In this document: piece after piece, positions 52,966-62,608 of the stretch
Position numbering within the stretch: the stretch's first letter is position 1
How the letters are laid out: every line of letters starts with the position of its first letter
Translations under genes and position numbers: made by a program
Source: Salinisphaera sp002433465
GTDB lineage: Bacteria > Pseudomonadota > Gammaproteobacteria > Nevskiales > Salinisphaeraceae
DNA: 64,000 nt
Direction of reading: 5' to 3'
Assembly (NCBI RefSeq): GCF_040361435.1
Contig: NZ_APNL01000010.1
Location: forward strand, 83,260 to 147,259
Notes under the pieces: model-generated
The model's input: the letters and a program-made list of their open reading frames with translations, nothing else
Database searches by the model: none
What the model was told of the DNA's origin: nothing

Positions 52966-54963
52966 ATGACTCGACATACACACGATAGCGACCGGCGTCG
53001 CCTGTTGCGCGCCATGGGCGCGACCGGCGTGCTGGCCGGCTTCAATGCGTTGTTACCAGCCTATGCCCGCAACGGCCTGGCCGCTGGCGCGGCAAGATAC
53101 CTCGACACCGCCGCCGCTCAGGTCCCGGGCGGCGCCGCACGCGATGTGGTGATGGACGTCCATGTCCGCCGCGAGATGATCGATATCGCCGGCGGTCGCG
53201 CGTCGGCCATTACGCTGAACCACACCACGCCCGGCCCGATCGTCGAACTCTGGGAAGGACAGAACGCCCACCTGCGGGTGCATAACCATCTCGACGAGTC
53301 GACCTCGATCCACTGGCACGGCATTTTGCTGCCGTTCCAGATGGACGGCGTGCCCGGCGTCGCCTTTCCCGGCATCGATCCCGGCGAGACCTTCGAAGTC
53401 GATTTTCCGGTGCGCCAGGCCGGCACCTACTGGTACCACAGCCATTCCGGGCTGCAGGAGCAAGTTGGCCAGACCGGGCCGATCGTGATTCATTCGCAAG
53501 GCGACGACGGCATCAATGCCGACCGCGAGTACGTCATCGTACTCAACGACTGGACCTTCGAGGATCCGCATCGTCTGCTCGCAAAGCTCAAGGAAATGAG
53601 CGATTACTACAACTTCAGCGAGCGCACGCTCGGCGATCTGGCCGAGGATTTTCGCCAATCCGGCGTCGCCACCACGCTGAAGGATCGCCTTGCCTGGGGC
53701 GACATGCGCATGAGCCCGCGCGATATCGCCGACGTCACCGGTTACACCTATAGCTACCTGATGAACGGCGTACACCCGGATGCCAACTGGACCGGCCTGT
53801 TCACGCCCGGCGAGCGTATTCGCCTGCGCGTGATCAACGCCTCCGCGATGACCTATTTCAACGTCCGCATGCCGGGCTTGCCGATGACCGTGGTAGCGGC
53901 CGACGGCAAGGAAGTGCAGCCGGTCGAGACCGACGAGTTTCAGATCGGCGTGGCCGAGACCTTCGACGTGGTGGTCGAGCCCCGGGCCGATCAGGCCTAC
54001 ACGATCATGGCCGAAACCATGGACCGCAGCGGCTATGCCCGCGGCACGCTCGCGCCGCGGGCGGGCATGGTCGCCCCCGTGCCGGCACTGCGCGAACAGC
54101 CGCAGCGCACGATGATGGATATGGGCATGGACATGAGCCAGATGGACATGGGCGGCATGGACATGTCGCACAGCAAGAGCGCGAAACCGATGGGCCACGG
54201 CCAGATGGCGATGGATCACGGCTCGATGCAAAAGATGAACATGCCCAAAAAGGAATCGGGCATGGCCGGGATGTCGCATCAAGGCCACAAGATGGCCGAC
54301 TCGAAGATGTCTGGAAAAATGGCCGGCATGGGCCACGATATGAAAAAGATGGCCCATGGCACGGGCCCGAATGCCGGGACCATGGGTACGGGCGCAATGA
54401 TGGAACAATCCGGGCCGGTGATCGCCAAGCACGGCCCCGACATGCACGGTGCCGGCAATATCAACATCGCCAACGTACAGCGTGATCGCCTCGCCGAGCG
54501 CGGCACCGGGCTGGAGGACGTCAATCATCGCGTGCTCACCTACAGCCAGCTGCGTAACGTCGTTCCAATGCAGGACCGGCGTGAACCGTCGAAGACCATC
54601 GAGATCCATCTCACCGGCAATATGGACCGCTATATGTGGTCGTTCGACGGTGTGAAGTACTCCAATGCCACACCGATCGAATTTCCGTACGGCGAGCGGA
54701 TCCGGTTGATCATGGTCAACGACACGATGATGGAACATCCCATCCATCTGCACGGCATGTTCATGGAGCTTGAAAATGGCCAGGGCGAGCACCTGCCGTT
54801 CAAGCACACCCTGAGCGTGCTGCCGGGTTCGCGCGCCTCGCTGCTGGTCACGGCCGACGAGCCCGGCCGCTGGGCCTTCCACTGCCACCTGCTCTATCAC
54901 ATGGAAATGGGCATGTTCCGCGTCGTGCGGGTAAGCGATCAATCGGGAGAAAACAATGCTTAA
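52966..54963 (+). CDS. copA: Multicopper oxidase CopA/PcoA
   Basis: A 665-residue periplasmic multicopper oxidase of the PcoA class (not the ATPase also called CopA). The Tat leader carries SDRRRLLRAMG. Copper ligands are HWHGILLPFQMDGVPGV, YWYHSHSG, HPIHLHGMF and FHCHLLYHMEMGM. A long Met/His/Lys-rich insert (about residues 385-470; repeats such as MDMSQMDMGGMDMSH) stores Cu(I). It oxidises and binds periplasmic copper together with CopB. It overlaps copB by 8 bases. Confidence 0.93.
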   Translation: MTRHTHDSDRRRLLRAMGATGVLAGFNALLPAYARNGLAAGAARYLDTAAAQVPGGAARDVVMDVHVRREMIDIAGGRASAITLNHTTPGPIVELWEGQNAHLRVHNHLDESTSIHWHGILLPFQMDGVPGVAFPGIDPGETFEVDFPVRQAGTYWYHSHSGLQEQVGQTGPIVIHSQGDDGINADREYVIVLNDWTFEDPHRLLAKLKEMSDYYNFSERTLGDLAEDFRQSGVATTLKDRLAWGDMRMSPRDIADVTGYTYSYLMNGVHPDANWTGLFTPGERIRLRVINASAMTYFNVRMPGLPMTVVAADGKEVQPVETDEFQIGVAETFDVVVEPRADQAYTIMAETMDRSGYARGTLAPRAGMVAPVPALREQPQRTMMDMGMDMSQMDMGGMDMSHSKSAKPMGHGQMAMDHGSMQKMNMPKKESGMAGMSHQGHKMADSKMSGKMAGMGHDMKKMAHGTGPNAGTMGTGAMMEQSGPVIAKHGPDMHGAGNINIANVQRDRLAERGTGLEDVNHRVLTYSQLRNVVPMQDRREPSKTIEIHLTGNMDRYMWSFDGVKYSNATPIEFPYGERIRLIMVNDTMMEHPIHLHGMFMELENGQGEHLPFKHTLSVLPGSRASLLVTADEPGRWAFHCHLLYHMEMGMFRVVRVSDQSGENNA

Positions 54964-55765
54964 ACAATCGACCCCAGCCATCCTCAGCGCGACTGTCCTT
55001 TTCTTGGGATCTACGGCCCCGGCTCTTGCCGCCTCCGATGGCAAAGCCGATCTCGACTCAGTGATACCCGGGGGGCCTGCCGACCCGAACAGCGGCGCAC
55101 CGCTCAACTGGAAAAAACCGATCCACGATCAGCAGGTCCATAAGTTCTTTCTGATCGATCGCCTCGAATACGGTGATGTCGACGGCACCAACAACTATCT
55201 CTGGGACGCCCAGGGTTGGATCGGTGGTGATTACAACAAACTTTGGCTAAAGACCGAGGGTGAAGGCCCAATGCGCGGCGGCTCGCCCGAGGACACCGAG
55301 TTCCAAGCACTCTACAACCGCACGATCACGCCTTTCTGGAGCGCCCAGGCCGGTCTGCGCTACGACGTCAATCCAAACCCGGACCGCGGCTTTGCCGTAC
55401 TCGGCCTGCAGGGGCTCGCGCCCTACTGGTTCGAATCAGATACGGCGTTGTTCGTTAGCGAAGACGGCGACGTGAGTTTCCGCGGCGAATTCGAGTACGA
55501 GCTGTTGCTTACCCAGCGTTTGATCCTGCAGCCACGGGCCGAAATCAATGCCTCAGCCCAGGATGTGCCGGAATACGGACTGGGCAGCGGTCTCAATAAC
55601 ACCGAGATGGGGATCCGGCTGCGCTACGAGATCAAGCGCGAGTTCGCGCCTTATATCGGCGTGCGTTGGGAGCAGACCTACGGCGAAACCAAGGACATCG
55701 CCCAGGCCGAAGGTGAGGAAACGTCGTCGACCGCTTTCGTGGTCGGTATCCGCGCCTGGTACTGA
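54956..55765 (+). CDS. copB: Outer membrane copper resistance protein CopB
   Basis: A 269-residue PcoB/CopB beta-barrel. The signal peptide ends ALAAS. The mature protein has FFLIDRLEYGDVDG, WIGGDYNKLWLKTEGE, AGLRYDVNPNPDRGFAVLG and GVRWEQTYGET, all family hallmarks. The N-terminal Met-rich repeat of many CopB proteins is absent. It works with the PcoA-type oxidase in retaining copper in the outer envelope. It is the last canonical copper gene before the Nuo-like operon. Confidence 0.93.
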   Translation: MLKQSTPAILSATVLFLGSTAPALAASDGKADLDSVIPGGPADPNSGAPLNWKKPIHDQQVHKFFLIDRLEYGDVDGTNNYLWDAQGWIGGDYNKLWLKTEGEGPMRGGSPEDTEFQALYNRTITPFWSAQAGLRYDVNPNPDRGFAVLGLQGLAPYWFESDTALFVSEDGDVSFRGEFEYELLLTQRLILQPRAEINASAQDVPEYGLGSGLNNTEMGIRLRYEIKREFAPYIGVRWEQTYGETKDIAQAEGEETSSTAFVVGIRAWY

Positions 55766-55862
55766 TAGGGAAATCACCGGATGTATGGAGGGCGTTCATC
55801 TCGTTAGCATGTCTGTGGACTTTGCGTACGGGCTTGCAGCGAGCCAAAGAGGATAAAACGCA

Positions 55863-56213
55863 ATGGCGTTAACGGGCCTACTCACCATCATGGGCACGAT
55901 CGTGGCGGGCGCCCTGCTGTTGCAGTGGGTCGCGGCACGCACTCGTCGCGATCGCGTGGTCGAGTCGCAGAAGATCCCGTTTCTCGGGGGTAGCGCACCG
56001 AACACGCACGCCTGGCAGCGTTTTCATGTGCGTTACTACTCGATGACGCTACTGTTCATCGCCTTCGAGATGGAGATGATGTTCATGTACCCATGGGCGG
56101 TCGTGTACGTCGCCGAAGGCGTCAAGGCGCTCGCGGAGATGGGCATGTTCCTCGCTATCCTCACGGTGGGCATCCTCTACGGCTGGCGCGAAGGCATCTT
56201 CCGGTGGCAGTGA
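55863..56213 (+). CDS. NuoA-like membrane subunit
   Basis: A 116-residue three-helix protein of the complex I NuoA/ND3 family. The conserved FHVRYYSMTLLFIAFEMEMM followed by FMYPWAVVY is clear. The helix acidic residues D-E of NuoA (FDVE) appear as FEME. The quinone-site loop normally containing ECG reads FLGGSAP, so the reactive cysteine is absent. First gene of an eight-gene operon with overlapping starts. It starts 97 bases after copB. Confidence 0.85.
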   Translation: MALTGLLTIMGTIVAGALLLQWVAARTRRDRVVESQKIPFLGGSAPNTHAWQRFHVRYYSMTLLFIAFEMEMMFMYPWAVVYVAEGVKALAEMGMFLAILTVGILYGWREGIFRWQ

Positions 56214-56215
56214 AG

Positions 56216-57466
56216 ATGCTCGAACGCCTGGCGGCACGCGCCCCCGTGCCGGTATTCGTGGCCATGGGGCGCGACCGCGCCCCTGCCGTCGAGCGCTTGC
56301 TGCAGAGTGCGGATATCGACGTGACCGCCACACCCCGACACGCCAGCATCCTGTTGGTTGCAGGCCGCGTCCGGGATAGCGACCAGGCCTATCTCGACCG
56401 GCTCCACGACCAGCTGCCGCACCCACGCGCTACGTTCTGGTGGGGAGACGAACAGGGCGACGACGTGGACGAAGCGCAGCGCGCTGCGTCATCCGACGAT
56501 CCAGTAATTTCTTTACGTGCGCTTTACCGCAACCTGATTTCCGGCGCCCATGCGTCGGAGACCCACCGGCTCGCGGACGAGCCACCCGCTCCCTGGCGCG
56601 GCAAGGGCGATCACGGTCAAGGCGGCGAAGGAATGATGGGTGGCGTGCCCTATGGACGCATGATGCCCATGCCGCCGACGCCCGATATTCGCGACGGTCT
56701 GGCGCTGGATATCTACACCACCCAGATCGGCCCGTTCATGCCGTACTGGCCCGCTGGGCTGGTACTAGAGGTCACGTTCCAGGGCGACGTGATCCAGTCA
56801 GCCGAAGTGGTTCACCCACCCTATCCGCCGCGCGACGTCGATCGCGTACCGTTCGACCGCTTGTTGCACGAAACGACGGCCTTGGCTCAGATCGAGCGCG
56901 CACGCGCTGCACACCATCTCGTGTGCATCGCCCGCGTACTGTCGCTTGTCGGATTGCCGACATTGAGCCGCCGCGCCCAAATTTTGGCGGTGCGTGTACG
57001 CGCTAACGAAAGGGTCACTATTGAGCCACTGCGAAAAGCCGCCGCCCGCGCGGGTTTGCGTGCTGCGCTCGCGCCGGGGCTCGGTCGTATCGATGACCGA
57101 CTGGCGCGTGAACTCGGTGGGCCGGCACAACGCGCTGCCGGCGACGCCATCGACGACCGCAGCGATAACCCAACGTACACGCGACTTGACTTCACGCCGG
57201 TTACGCAAACGAAGAGCGACTGTCGAGCGCGTCTGGCGCAATGGTTCGACGAAGCCGAACAAGCGCTGGCACTCGTTTCGGCGGCACCCGACGCGATGAT
57301 GGACCAAGGCGCACTTGTCGAGGCGCCCTGGGCGCTTCGGGCACCGCCGATCGACTATCGCGTAACCGAGCTGTTACCCGGACTTGAATGGAGTGAGGCG
57401 CTGCTGGTGCTCAACAGTTTCGATAGCGCCGCGCTGTGTCGCATGGCGCCACTGGAGGCCCCATGA
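56216..57466 (+). CDS. NuoB/NuoD-like fused non-catalytic subunit
   Basis: A 416-residue protein. Residues 1-80 resemble NuoB: TPRHASILLVAGRVRDS and LHDQLPHPRATFWWGD align with its SPRQADVMIVAG...DQMPEPRYVI region, but all four cluster-N2 cysteines are missing. From about residue 143 (GGVPYGRMMPMPPTPDIRDG, then IGPFMPYWPAGLVLEVTFQG) it resembles the start of NuoD, with PYWPAG in place of the quinone-site HPSTHG. An overlapping GTG 56210 is the alternative start. Likely a structural link without redox activity. Confidence 0.6.
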   Translation: MLERLAARAPVPVFVAMGRDRAPAVERLLQSADIDVTATPRHASILLVAGRVRDSDQAYLDRLHDQLPHPRATFWWGDEQGDDVDEAQRAASSDDPVISLRALYRNLISGAHASETHRLADEPPAPWRGKGDHGQGGEGMMGGVPYGRMMPMPPTPDIRDGLALDIYTTQIGPFMPYWPAGLVLEVTFQGDVIQSAEVVHPPYPPRDVDRVPFDRLLHETTALAQIERARAAHHLVCIARVLSLVGLPTLSRRAQILAVRVRANERVTIEPLRKAAARAGLRAALAPGLGRIDDRLARELGGPAQRAAGDAIDDRSDNPTYTRLDFTPVTQTKSDCRARLAQWFDEAEQALALVSAAPDAMMDQGALVEAPWALRAPPIDYRVTELLPGLEWSEALLVLNSFDSAALCRMAPLEAP

Positions 57467-58377
57467 CCCCGATCGTTCTGACCGTGGCCTGGGTCGCTTT
57501 CCTCCTCGGCATGGCGTGGTACATAGCCGTGCTCGACGGTCTATGGTCGGCCGCGCGCGAAGGTCGACCGCCGCGCGCCCCGCTCGCCAACCCGCTCTAC
57601 CGGTGCGCTACGATGCTGCGCCAGCAGTCCAATCTGACTGAAGCGCCGGATTTGCTGAACTGGCGTCTGGCGCCTGCACTGTATGCCGGGCTGGCCGGTA
57701 CCGGCGTCGCGCTCGTGCCCTTCTCCGGTGCCAGCGTGCTTGCGGACCTCGAAGTCGGCATCGTCTGGTGGGGCGCCGTCGAAGCGCTGACGGTCGTGGT
57801 CGTCTTCCTGCACGGTTGGTCGGCCAACTCTCAACTCGGCCTGATCGGCGCCTACCGCTATGTCGCCATCGGGCTGCCGGTGATGCTGATCAGCATGTTC
57901 GTGCTTATCGCCGCGGCGTTGCCCGCCGAGTCGCTGGCTGTTCCGAAGATCATCGAATCCCAGCGCGAACTCTGGAATGTCATCCGCCAGCCGCTCGGGC
58001 TCCCGCTTTTCCTGCTGCTTGGCCTGTCTCTAAGCTTCAGAGGCCCGTTCAACTATGCCGACTCGGCGGATATTGCGGGCGGCACCGCGGCCGAGGTATC
58101 CGGCGCGCCGCGACTGGTCTGGGAATTCGCGCGGCTCGCGATGCTTACAGCGGTGGCCACCGTAGCGGCCAGTGTATTCCTGGGCGGCTACCTGGGGCCC
58201 TGGCTGCCCGGGCCGGTATGGCTGGTGCTCAAGACCGCAGCCGTGCTTCTGGCCCTGGTCGGCCTCAGCCACCAGCTGGCTCGGATTTCGCCAAGTCGGA
58301 TGATGACTTTGATCTGGACGGTGCTACTGCCGCTATCGTTCGTGCACCTGGTATGGGCCGGAGTACTGGCGCTATGA
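57463..58377 (+). CDS. NuoH-like membrane subunit
   Basis: A 304-residue, eight-helix protein of the NuoH/ND1 family, which sits at the joint of the complex I arms. Recognisable pieces are RPPRAPLANPLYRCATMLRQ, WSANSQLGLIGAYRYVAIGL and LSFRGPFNYADSADIAGG in family order. The loop residues that contact quinone and NuoD in classical NuoH are poorly conserved. The ATGA overlap with the preceding gene shows coupling. Confidence 0.78.
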   Translation: MTPIVLTVAWVAFLLGMAWYIAVLDGLWSAAREGRPPRAPLANPLYRCATMLRQQSNLTEAPDLLNWRLAPALYAGLAGTGVALVPFSGASVLADLEVGIVWWGAVEALTVVVVFLHGWSANSQLGLIGAYRYVAIGLPVMLISMFVLIAAALPAESLAVPKIIESQRELWNVIRQPLGLPLFLLLGLSLSFRGPFNYADSADIAGGTAAEVSGAPRLVWEFARLAMLTAVATVAASVFLGGYLGPWLPGPVWLVLKTAAVLLALVGLSHQLARISPSRMMTLIWTVLLPLSFVHLVWAGVLAL

Positions 58378-58976
58378 ACGTCACCGATATCGCATTCTGG
58401 ATCTTCGCGGCGATCGCCGTGGTAAGCGGCTGGCGCGTGTTCTGCACCGACTCGATGGTTCGCGCCTCGTTCCTCCTGATGCTGTCGTTCATCGCCGTCG
58501 GCTTGATCATGGTCTTGCTGAACGCGCCATATCTCGGCATCGCGACCGTCTTCATGATGGCAGTGGAGATGATGGTGATGGCGTTGTTCATGGTCATGTA
58601 CATGATGAACCCGGCGGGCCTGAATCCGATGATGATGGTGCACCAGCACCGTTTCTCGATCGCGGCCGGCGTCTTCCTCTTCGCGGCACTGGCCGGTCTG
58701 ATCATTGTCACGCGCTTTGCCTCCAACCCGGTCGCACCGGGCACCGAGGTCGTCGCCGGTCTCGGCAAGGAACTGCTCGGCGACTCGATGCTCATCTTCG
58801 AAACCGCCGGTGTCACGCTGCTGGCAACCATGGTTGCCAGCGTCATTCTGTCGAGCCGCAGCGGACGCTTCGGCGCCGCCGATACGGGCTCGGTACCGCC
58901 GCCCCTGGAACCGGGTGGCGAGCCGGCGGGCCGTCAGCCGGAACAGGGCGGCGGCCACGCCCATCATCACCACTGA
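58374..58976 (+). CDS. NuoJ-like subunit with a His-rich tail
   Basis: A 200-residue NuoJ/ND6 homologue with five helices. The helix 3 region (GLIMVLLNAPYLGIATVFMM then AVEMMVMALFMVMY) corresponds to the conserved bulge of NuoJ. The C-terminus is unusual: a Pro/Gly-rich extension ending GGGHAHHHH, able to bind divalent metal or copper. Start overlaps nuoH by ATGA. Confidence 0.82.
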   Translation: MNVTDIAFWIFAAIAVVSGWRVFCTDSMVRASFLLMLSFIAVGLIMVLLNAPYLGIATVFMMAVEMMVMALFMVMYMMNPAGLNPMMMVHQHRFSIAAGVFLFAALAGLIIVTRFASNPVAPGTEVVAGLGKELLGDSMLIFETAGVTLLATMVASVILSSRSGRFGAADTGSVPPPLEPGGEPAGRQPEQGGGHAHHHH

Positions 58977-58989
58977 TCGAGAGGCGCTC

Positions 58990-59295
58990 ATGACACTCAC
59001 AACGATATTGGTCGTCGCCGCCGCGCTCATCGGCATCGGGCTCTACGGCACGTTGTCGCAACAGTCTTTCGTGATGCTGATGATGGGCCTCGAACTGATG
59101 CTCAACGGCGTCATGCTCGCAGCGGTCGGTTTCTGGTCGCTTACCGCAGGCGGCCTGCCGACAGGCCAGCTGCTGACCATTATCGTGATGGCCGTGATGG
59201 CGGTCGAAATGGCCGTAGGCTTCGCATTGATCACTGCGGTCTACCGCAATCGCCAGGCTGATGTCACCGAAGGCCTGACGACGCTGAAGCATTGA
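58990..59295 (+). CDS. NuoK-like subunit
   Basis: A 101-residue three-helix NuoK/ND4L homologue. Both membrane glutamates that carry protons in NuoK are present: in MMGLELMLNGV and in VMAVEMAVGFALI. The length equals E. coli NuoK. It starts 13 bases after nuoJ and ends two bases before the NuoL-like start. Confidence 0.9.
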   Translation: MTLTTILVVAAALIGIGLYGTLSQQSFVMLMMGLELMLNGVMLAAVGFWSLTAGGLPTGQLLTIIVMAVMAVEMAVGFALITAVYRNRQADVTEGLTTLKH

Positions 59296-59297
59296 TC

Positions 59298-61121
59298 ATG
59301 CTCTGGCTTGTCGCCCTGTTTCCGCTTTTCGCTGCCGTGATCGTTCATGCGTCGCCGATGCAGCGCCGCCCCGCTCTGGGCGCTGCGGGCCTTGGTGTGC
59401 TGCTCGCCACACAGTTGCTGACGGTTTTTGCGGGCCTGGAGGGCTGGGTCGGACGATTCGCCTGGAGTACCCCGCTTCAGTTCGAGGTGGTGCTGACCTC
59501 ACGGTCGGTCGTCATGGCGTTGCTGGTACCGGTCATTGCGCTACCCGTGCTGGCCTACGCCGCGGCCCACGAACGCTTGCAGGGTTTGAACCGTCTGGTA
59601 TCGCTGTTACTGCTGTTCGTCGGCGCCATGCTGTTGCTGGTGATCGCGGCCGACCTTATCACCCTGCTTATCGGCTGGGAGCTAGTCGGCGCCTGCTCTT
59701 GGGCCTTGATCGGGCACGAACGGCAACGCGTATCGCATGCGGCCTCGGCGCGCTACGCATTCGTGATGACCCGTTTCGGCGATCTCGGACTGTTCGTCGC
59801 GGCCATGGTCGTGTTCAGGGATACGGGTACCTTCGCTTTTGCCGCGCTCGAAACCCTCGGTGGGCCGCAGCAAACGATTCTGGTTGCCGGGATCGTACTG
59901 AGCGCGGCCGCGAAATCCGGCCAGCTCCCGTTCGCGCCGTGGTTGTTTCGTGCCATGGACGGGCCGACGTCGGTGTCTGCCCTGCTGCATTCGGCCACCA
60001 TGGTCGCTGCGGGGGCCTATCTGTTGATCCGGCTCGAACCGATACTCGCTCAGATGCCTTGGTTTGAACCTGCCACAATCGGCATCGGTCTCGCCACGGC
60101 GCTTGCAGGCGGTCTGACCGCCCTGCTCCAGCCTCACGCAAAGAAATTGCTCGCGGCTTCCACCTCTGCACACTACGGTTTGATGTTCGTCGCGGTCGGC
60201 GCTGGCTATCCTGAAATAGCGCTGCTGCATCTGGTGGCGCACGCGGTATTCAAGGCATTGCTGTTTCTAAGCGCCGGCATCGCGGGCCGTCAGGCCGTGA
60301 GTTTCAGCCTAACGGAGATGGGCTTCGGCCGCGTGCTGCCGGTCACGGCCGTGGCAACTGCGGTCGGCGGGCTCGCCTTGGCCGGCATACCGCCGCTGGG
60401 CGCAGCGTGGACGAAGGAAATGATGGTCGCGGCGGCCGGGCATTTCAGCCCTTGGTTGGCGTTTGCCGTCATGCTCGCCGGCGCCCTGAGCGCAGCCTAT
60501 GCCATGCGCTTTGTCTATAGCGTCTACGGTCCCGGTGCCGACGATATCGCCGCCACGTCGCGAACGACCGAAACAATAGCGATCGGTTTGCTGGCCACAG
60601 CCAGCCTGGCGCTAGCCCTACTCTGGGTGCCGGTCATACAGCAGGCGTTGGGCGGCTGGTTCGCGACCCCGTTTCCGGCGCCTCCGGCCTGGGAGACCAT
60701 TGGCTCGTTGCTGGCTGTCGGCGTCGGTCTTTACGCCGGCCTCATGATCGCGCGCCAGCACCCGGCCCTGGGCGCGAGCGGCGCGCTCGCAAGCTGCGCC
60801 GACTGGCTTGGCCTGCCCTTCGCGATCGATCGCTTGATCGGGCGCCCCATTCAGGCGCTCGCACAGCGCTGCGCAGGATTCGACGATGCCATCATCGATG
60901 GCGCCGTGCGCCGAATCGGCGCCGGCGGGCTCTTCACAGCGCGTGTCGCCTATCGAGGGCTAGACCGTCTTGCCGACGGCCTGCCGGAGGGCGCCAATCG
61001 CTGGTTTGCCCTGAGCGGCGATGACAGCCGCCGTTTCCAGACCGGGCTTTCACACCACTATCTTGCCTTCATGGCCGCGGGCGCCGTGGTGTTGGCGATC
61101 ATTCTCTTTGTGGGGCGCTAG
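59298..61121 (+). CDS. NuoL-like antiporter subunit
   Basis: A 607-residue homologue of NuoL/MrpA-type antiporters. It has GWELVGACSWALIGHERQR (channel Glu), AAKSGQLPFAPWLFRAMDGP with the channel Lys, SALLHSATMVAAGAYLL and HLVAHAVFKALLFLSAG. The C-terminal lateral helix region is present, judged by full length. An ion channel half is therefore complete. It is followed by the NuoM-like gene one base later. Confidence 0.92.
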   Translation: MLWLVALFPLFAAVIVHASPMQRRPALGAAGLGVLLATQLLTVFAGLEGWVGRFAWSTPLQFEVVLTSRSVVMALLVPVIALPVLAYAAAHERLQGLNRLVSLLLLFVGAMLLLVIAADLITLLIGWELVGACSWALIGHERQRVSHAASARYAFVMTRFGDLGLFVAAMVVFRDTGTFAFAALETLGGPQQTILVAGIVLSAAAKSGQLPFAPWLFRAMDGPTSVSALLHSATMVAAGAYLLIRLEPILAQMPWFEPATIGIGLATALAGGLTALLQPHAKKLLAASTSAHYGLMFVAVGAGYPEIALLHLVAHAVFKALLFLSAGIAGRQAVSFSLTEMGFGRVLPVTAVATAVGGLALAGIPPLGAAWTKEMMVAAAGHFSPWLAFAVMLAGALSAAYAMRFVYSVYGPGADDIAATSRTTETIAIGLLATASLALALLWVPVIQQALGGWFATPFPAPPAWETIGSLLAVGVGLYAGLMIARQHPALGASGALASCADWLGLPFAIDRLIGRPIQALAQRCAGFDDAIIDGAVRRIGAGGLFTARVAYRGLDRLADGLPEGANRWFALSGDDSRRFQTGLSHHYLAFMAAGAVVLAIILFVGR

Positions 61122-61122
61122 C

Positions 61123-62607
61123 ATGCTCACGGCCACCATTCTGATCCCGCTGCTGGGCGCGCTCGCGTTCAGTTTCTTACGCCTGAATGAACCAGCGTAC
61201 CGATGGCTCGCCTGCGGCGTAGGCAGTGCGCCGTTACTCCTGCTCGCAGCGGTCTGGCTCGGCTTCGATACCAGCGCAGGCGCACCCGCGTTCCAGTACG
61301 TCATCGACTATCCCTGGATTCCGGCACTCGGCATCGGCTGGCGTATGGGTGTCGATGGTATCGCGCTGGTAGTCGCCACAATGAGCGCCCTGCTGTTCGT
61401 CGCGGCGATCGCTTGGCCTGCGGAAACGCGGGGTCGGGCGCGAGAATACTACGCGTGGTTTCTATTTCTCGAAGCGGTATCGCTCGGCGTGTTCCTTACT
61501 CTGGATCTGGCGCTGTTCTATGTCTTCTTCGACCTGAGCCTGGTTGGTCTGTTCTTCCTGATCGGGCGTTGGGGCCACGGCGATGCCGAGCGAGCCGCGA
61601 TCAAGTTCTTTGTCTATACGTTCGCCGGTTCTTTGGCCATTCTGCTGGCGATCATCGGCCTGGTGCTGGCGACCGACCCGCTGACCTTCGACATGCGTAC
61701 GCTGATCGCCGAACAGGCACTCGCAGGCATGGACCTGCGCGCGACGCTAGTCCTTGTGGGATTCGTCGTCGGCTTCGGTATCAAGACGCCGTTCGTACCC
61801 CTGCATACCTGGCTGCCGCCAGCGCACGTGAATGCGCCCGGTCCGGCTTCGGCCGTGCTCGCGGGCGTGCTCCTCAAGATGGGCGCCTATGGTCTCATTC
61901 GCATTCCCTATTCGATGCTCAGCGAGACCTTCGCACGCTATGCTTTCGCGCTGGCCGTTCTGGCGGTCATCTCGATCCTATGGGGTGCGCTGGTCTCGAT
62001 GGCGCAGCGCGATCTCAAACGCCGCATTGCCTATACGTCAGTCAATCATATGGGTTATGTGCTGCTGGGTATCGCCGCGGCCGCAACGATAGGCGGCGAG
62101 CAGGCCGCGCGGCAGATGGCGTTAACCGGTGCCACCGTAGAAATGGTCGCACACGGACTGATCACCGGCGCGCTGTTCTTAATCTGCGGCGCGTTCTGGC
62201 AGCGCACCGGCGACTACGACCTCGAGCAGTACGGCGGTCTGAGCCAGGTCGCGCCGAACCTCACACGTTTCACGGTTCTCGCGTCGTTCGCGAGCCTGGG
62301 TTTGCCGGGGCTCGCCGGTTTCGTTGCCGAGCTGCAGATATTTGTCGGTGCTTTCAGCGTCTATCCGTGGCTGGCCGCCATCGCGCTGCTGGGTATTCTG
62401 ATTACCGCCGCGCTCTTCCTGCAGATGCTGCAACAGCTGTTTTTCGGTGAGCTGCCGGCGGACCGCAAGAGCTTCGGCGATCTCGCGCGCGTCGAAATCG
62501 GCGTCCTCGCCATACTCGCACTGCTGATCGTGGTGATCGGCATATATCCAAATTGGCTGCTGACACCGATCAACAGTGCAACCGCCTTATTGACGGCCGG
62601 GTTCTAG
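61123..62607 (+). CDS. NuoM-like antiporter subunit
   Basis: A 494-residue NuoM homologue with 14 helices: YVFFDLSLVGLFFLIGRWG, GIKTPFVPLHTWLPPAHVNA with the conserved Lys and His, and AYTSVNHMGYVLLG in the form IAYTSVNHMGYVLLGI. The essential membrane glutamate of NuoM (FWE in family members) is Asp here (FFD). NuoM of classical complex I tolerates Asp partly. Operon spacing is one base from nuoL. Confidence 0.92.
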   Translation: MLTATILIPLLGALAFSFLRLNEPAYRWLACGVGSAPLLLLAAVWLGFDTSAGAPAFQYVIDYPWIPALGIGWRMGVDGIALVVATMSALLFVAAIAWPAETRGRAREYYAWFLFLEAVSLGVFLTLDLALFYVFFDLSLVGLFFLIGRWGHGDAERAAIKFFVYTFAGSLAILLAIIGLVLATDPLTFDMRTLIAEQALAGMDLRATLVLVGFVVGFGIKTPFVPLHTWLPPAHVNAPGPASAVLAGVLLKMGAYGLIRIPYSMLSETFARYAFALAVLAVISILWGALVSMAQRDLKRRIAYTSVNHMGYVLLGIAAAATIGGEQAARQMALTGATVEMVAHGLITGALFLICGAFWQRTGDYDLEQYGGLSQVAPNLTRFTVLASFASLGLPGLAGFVAELQIFVGAFSVYPWLAAIALLGILITAALFLQMLQQLFFGELPADRKSFGDLARVEIGVLAILALLIVVIGIYPNWLLTPINSATALLTAGF

Positions 62608-62608
62608 G

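Noticed and set aside
53053..55107. 684-residue minus-strand open frame opposite copA/copB
   Set aside because: Antisense shadow of the PcoA-type oxidase. The His richness comes from Met codons (ATG read as CAT) on the other strand.
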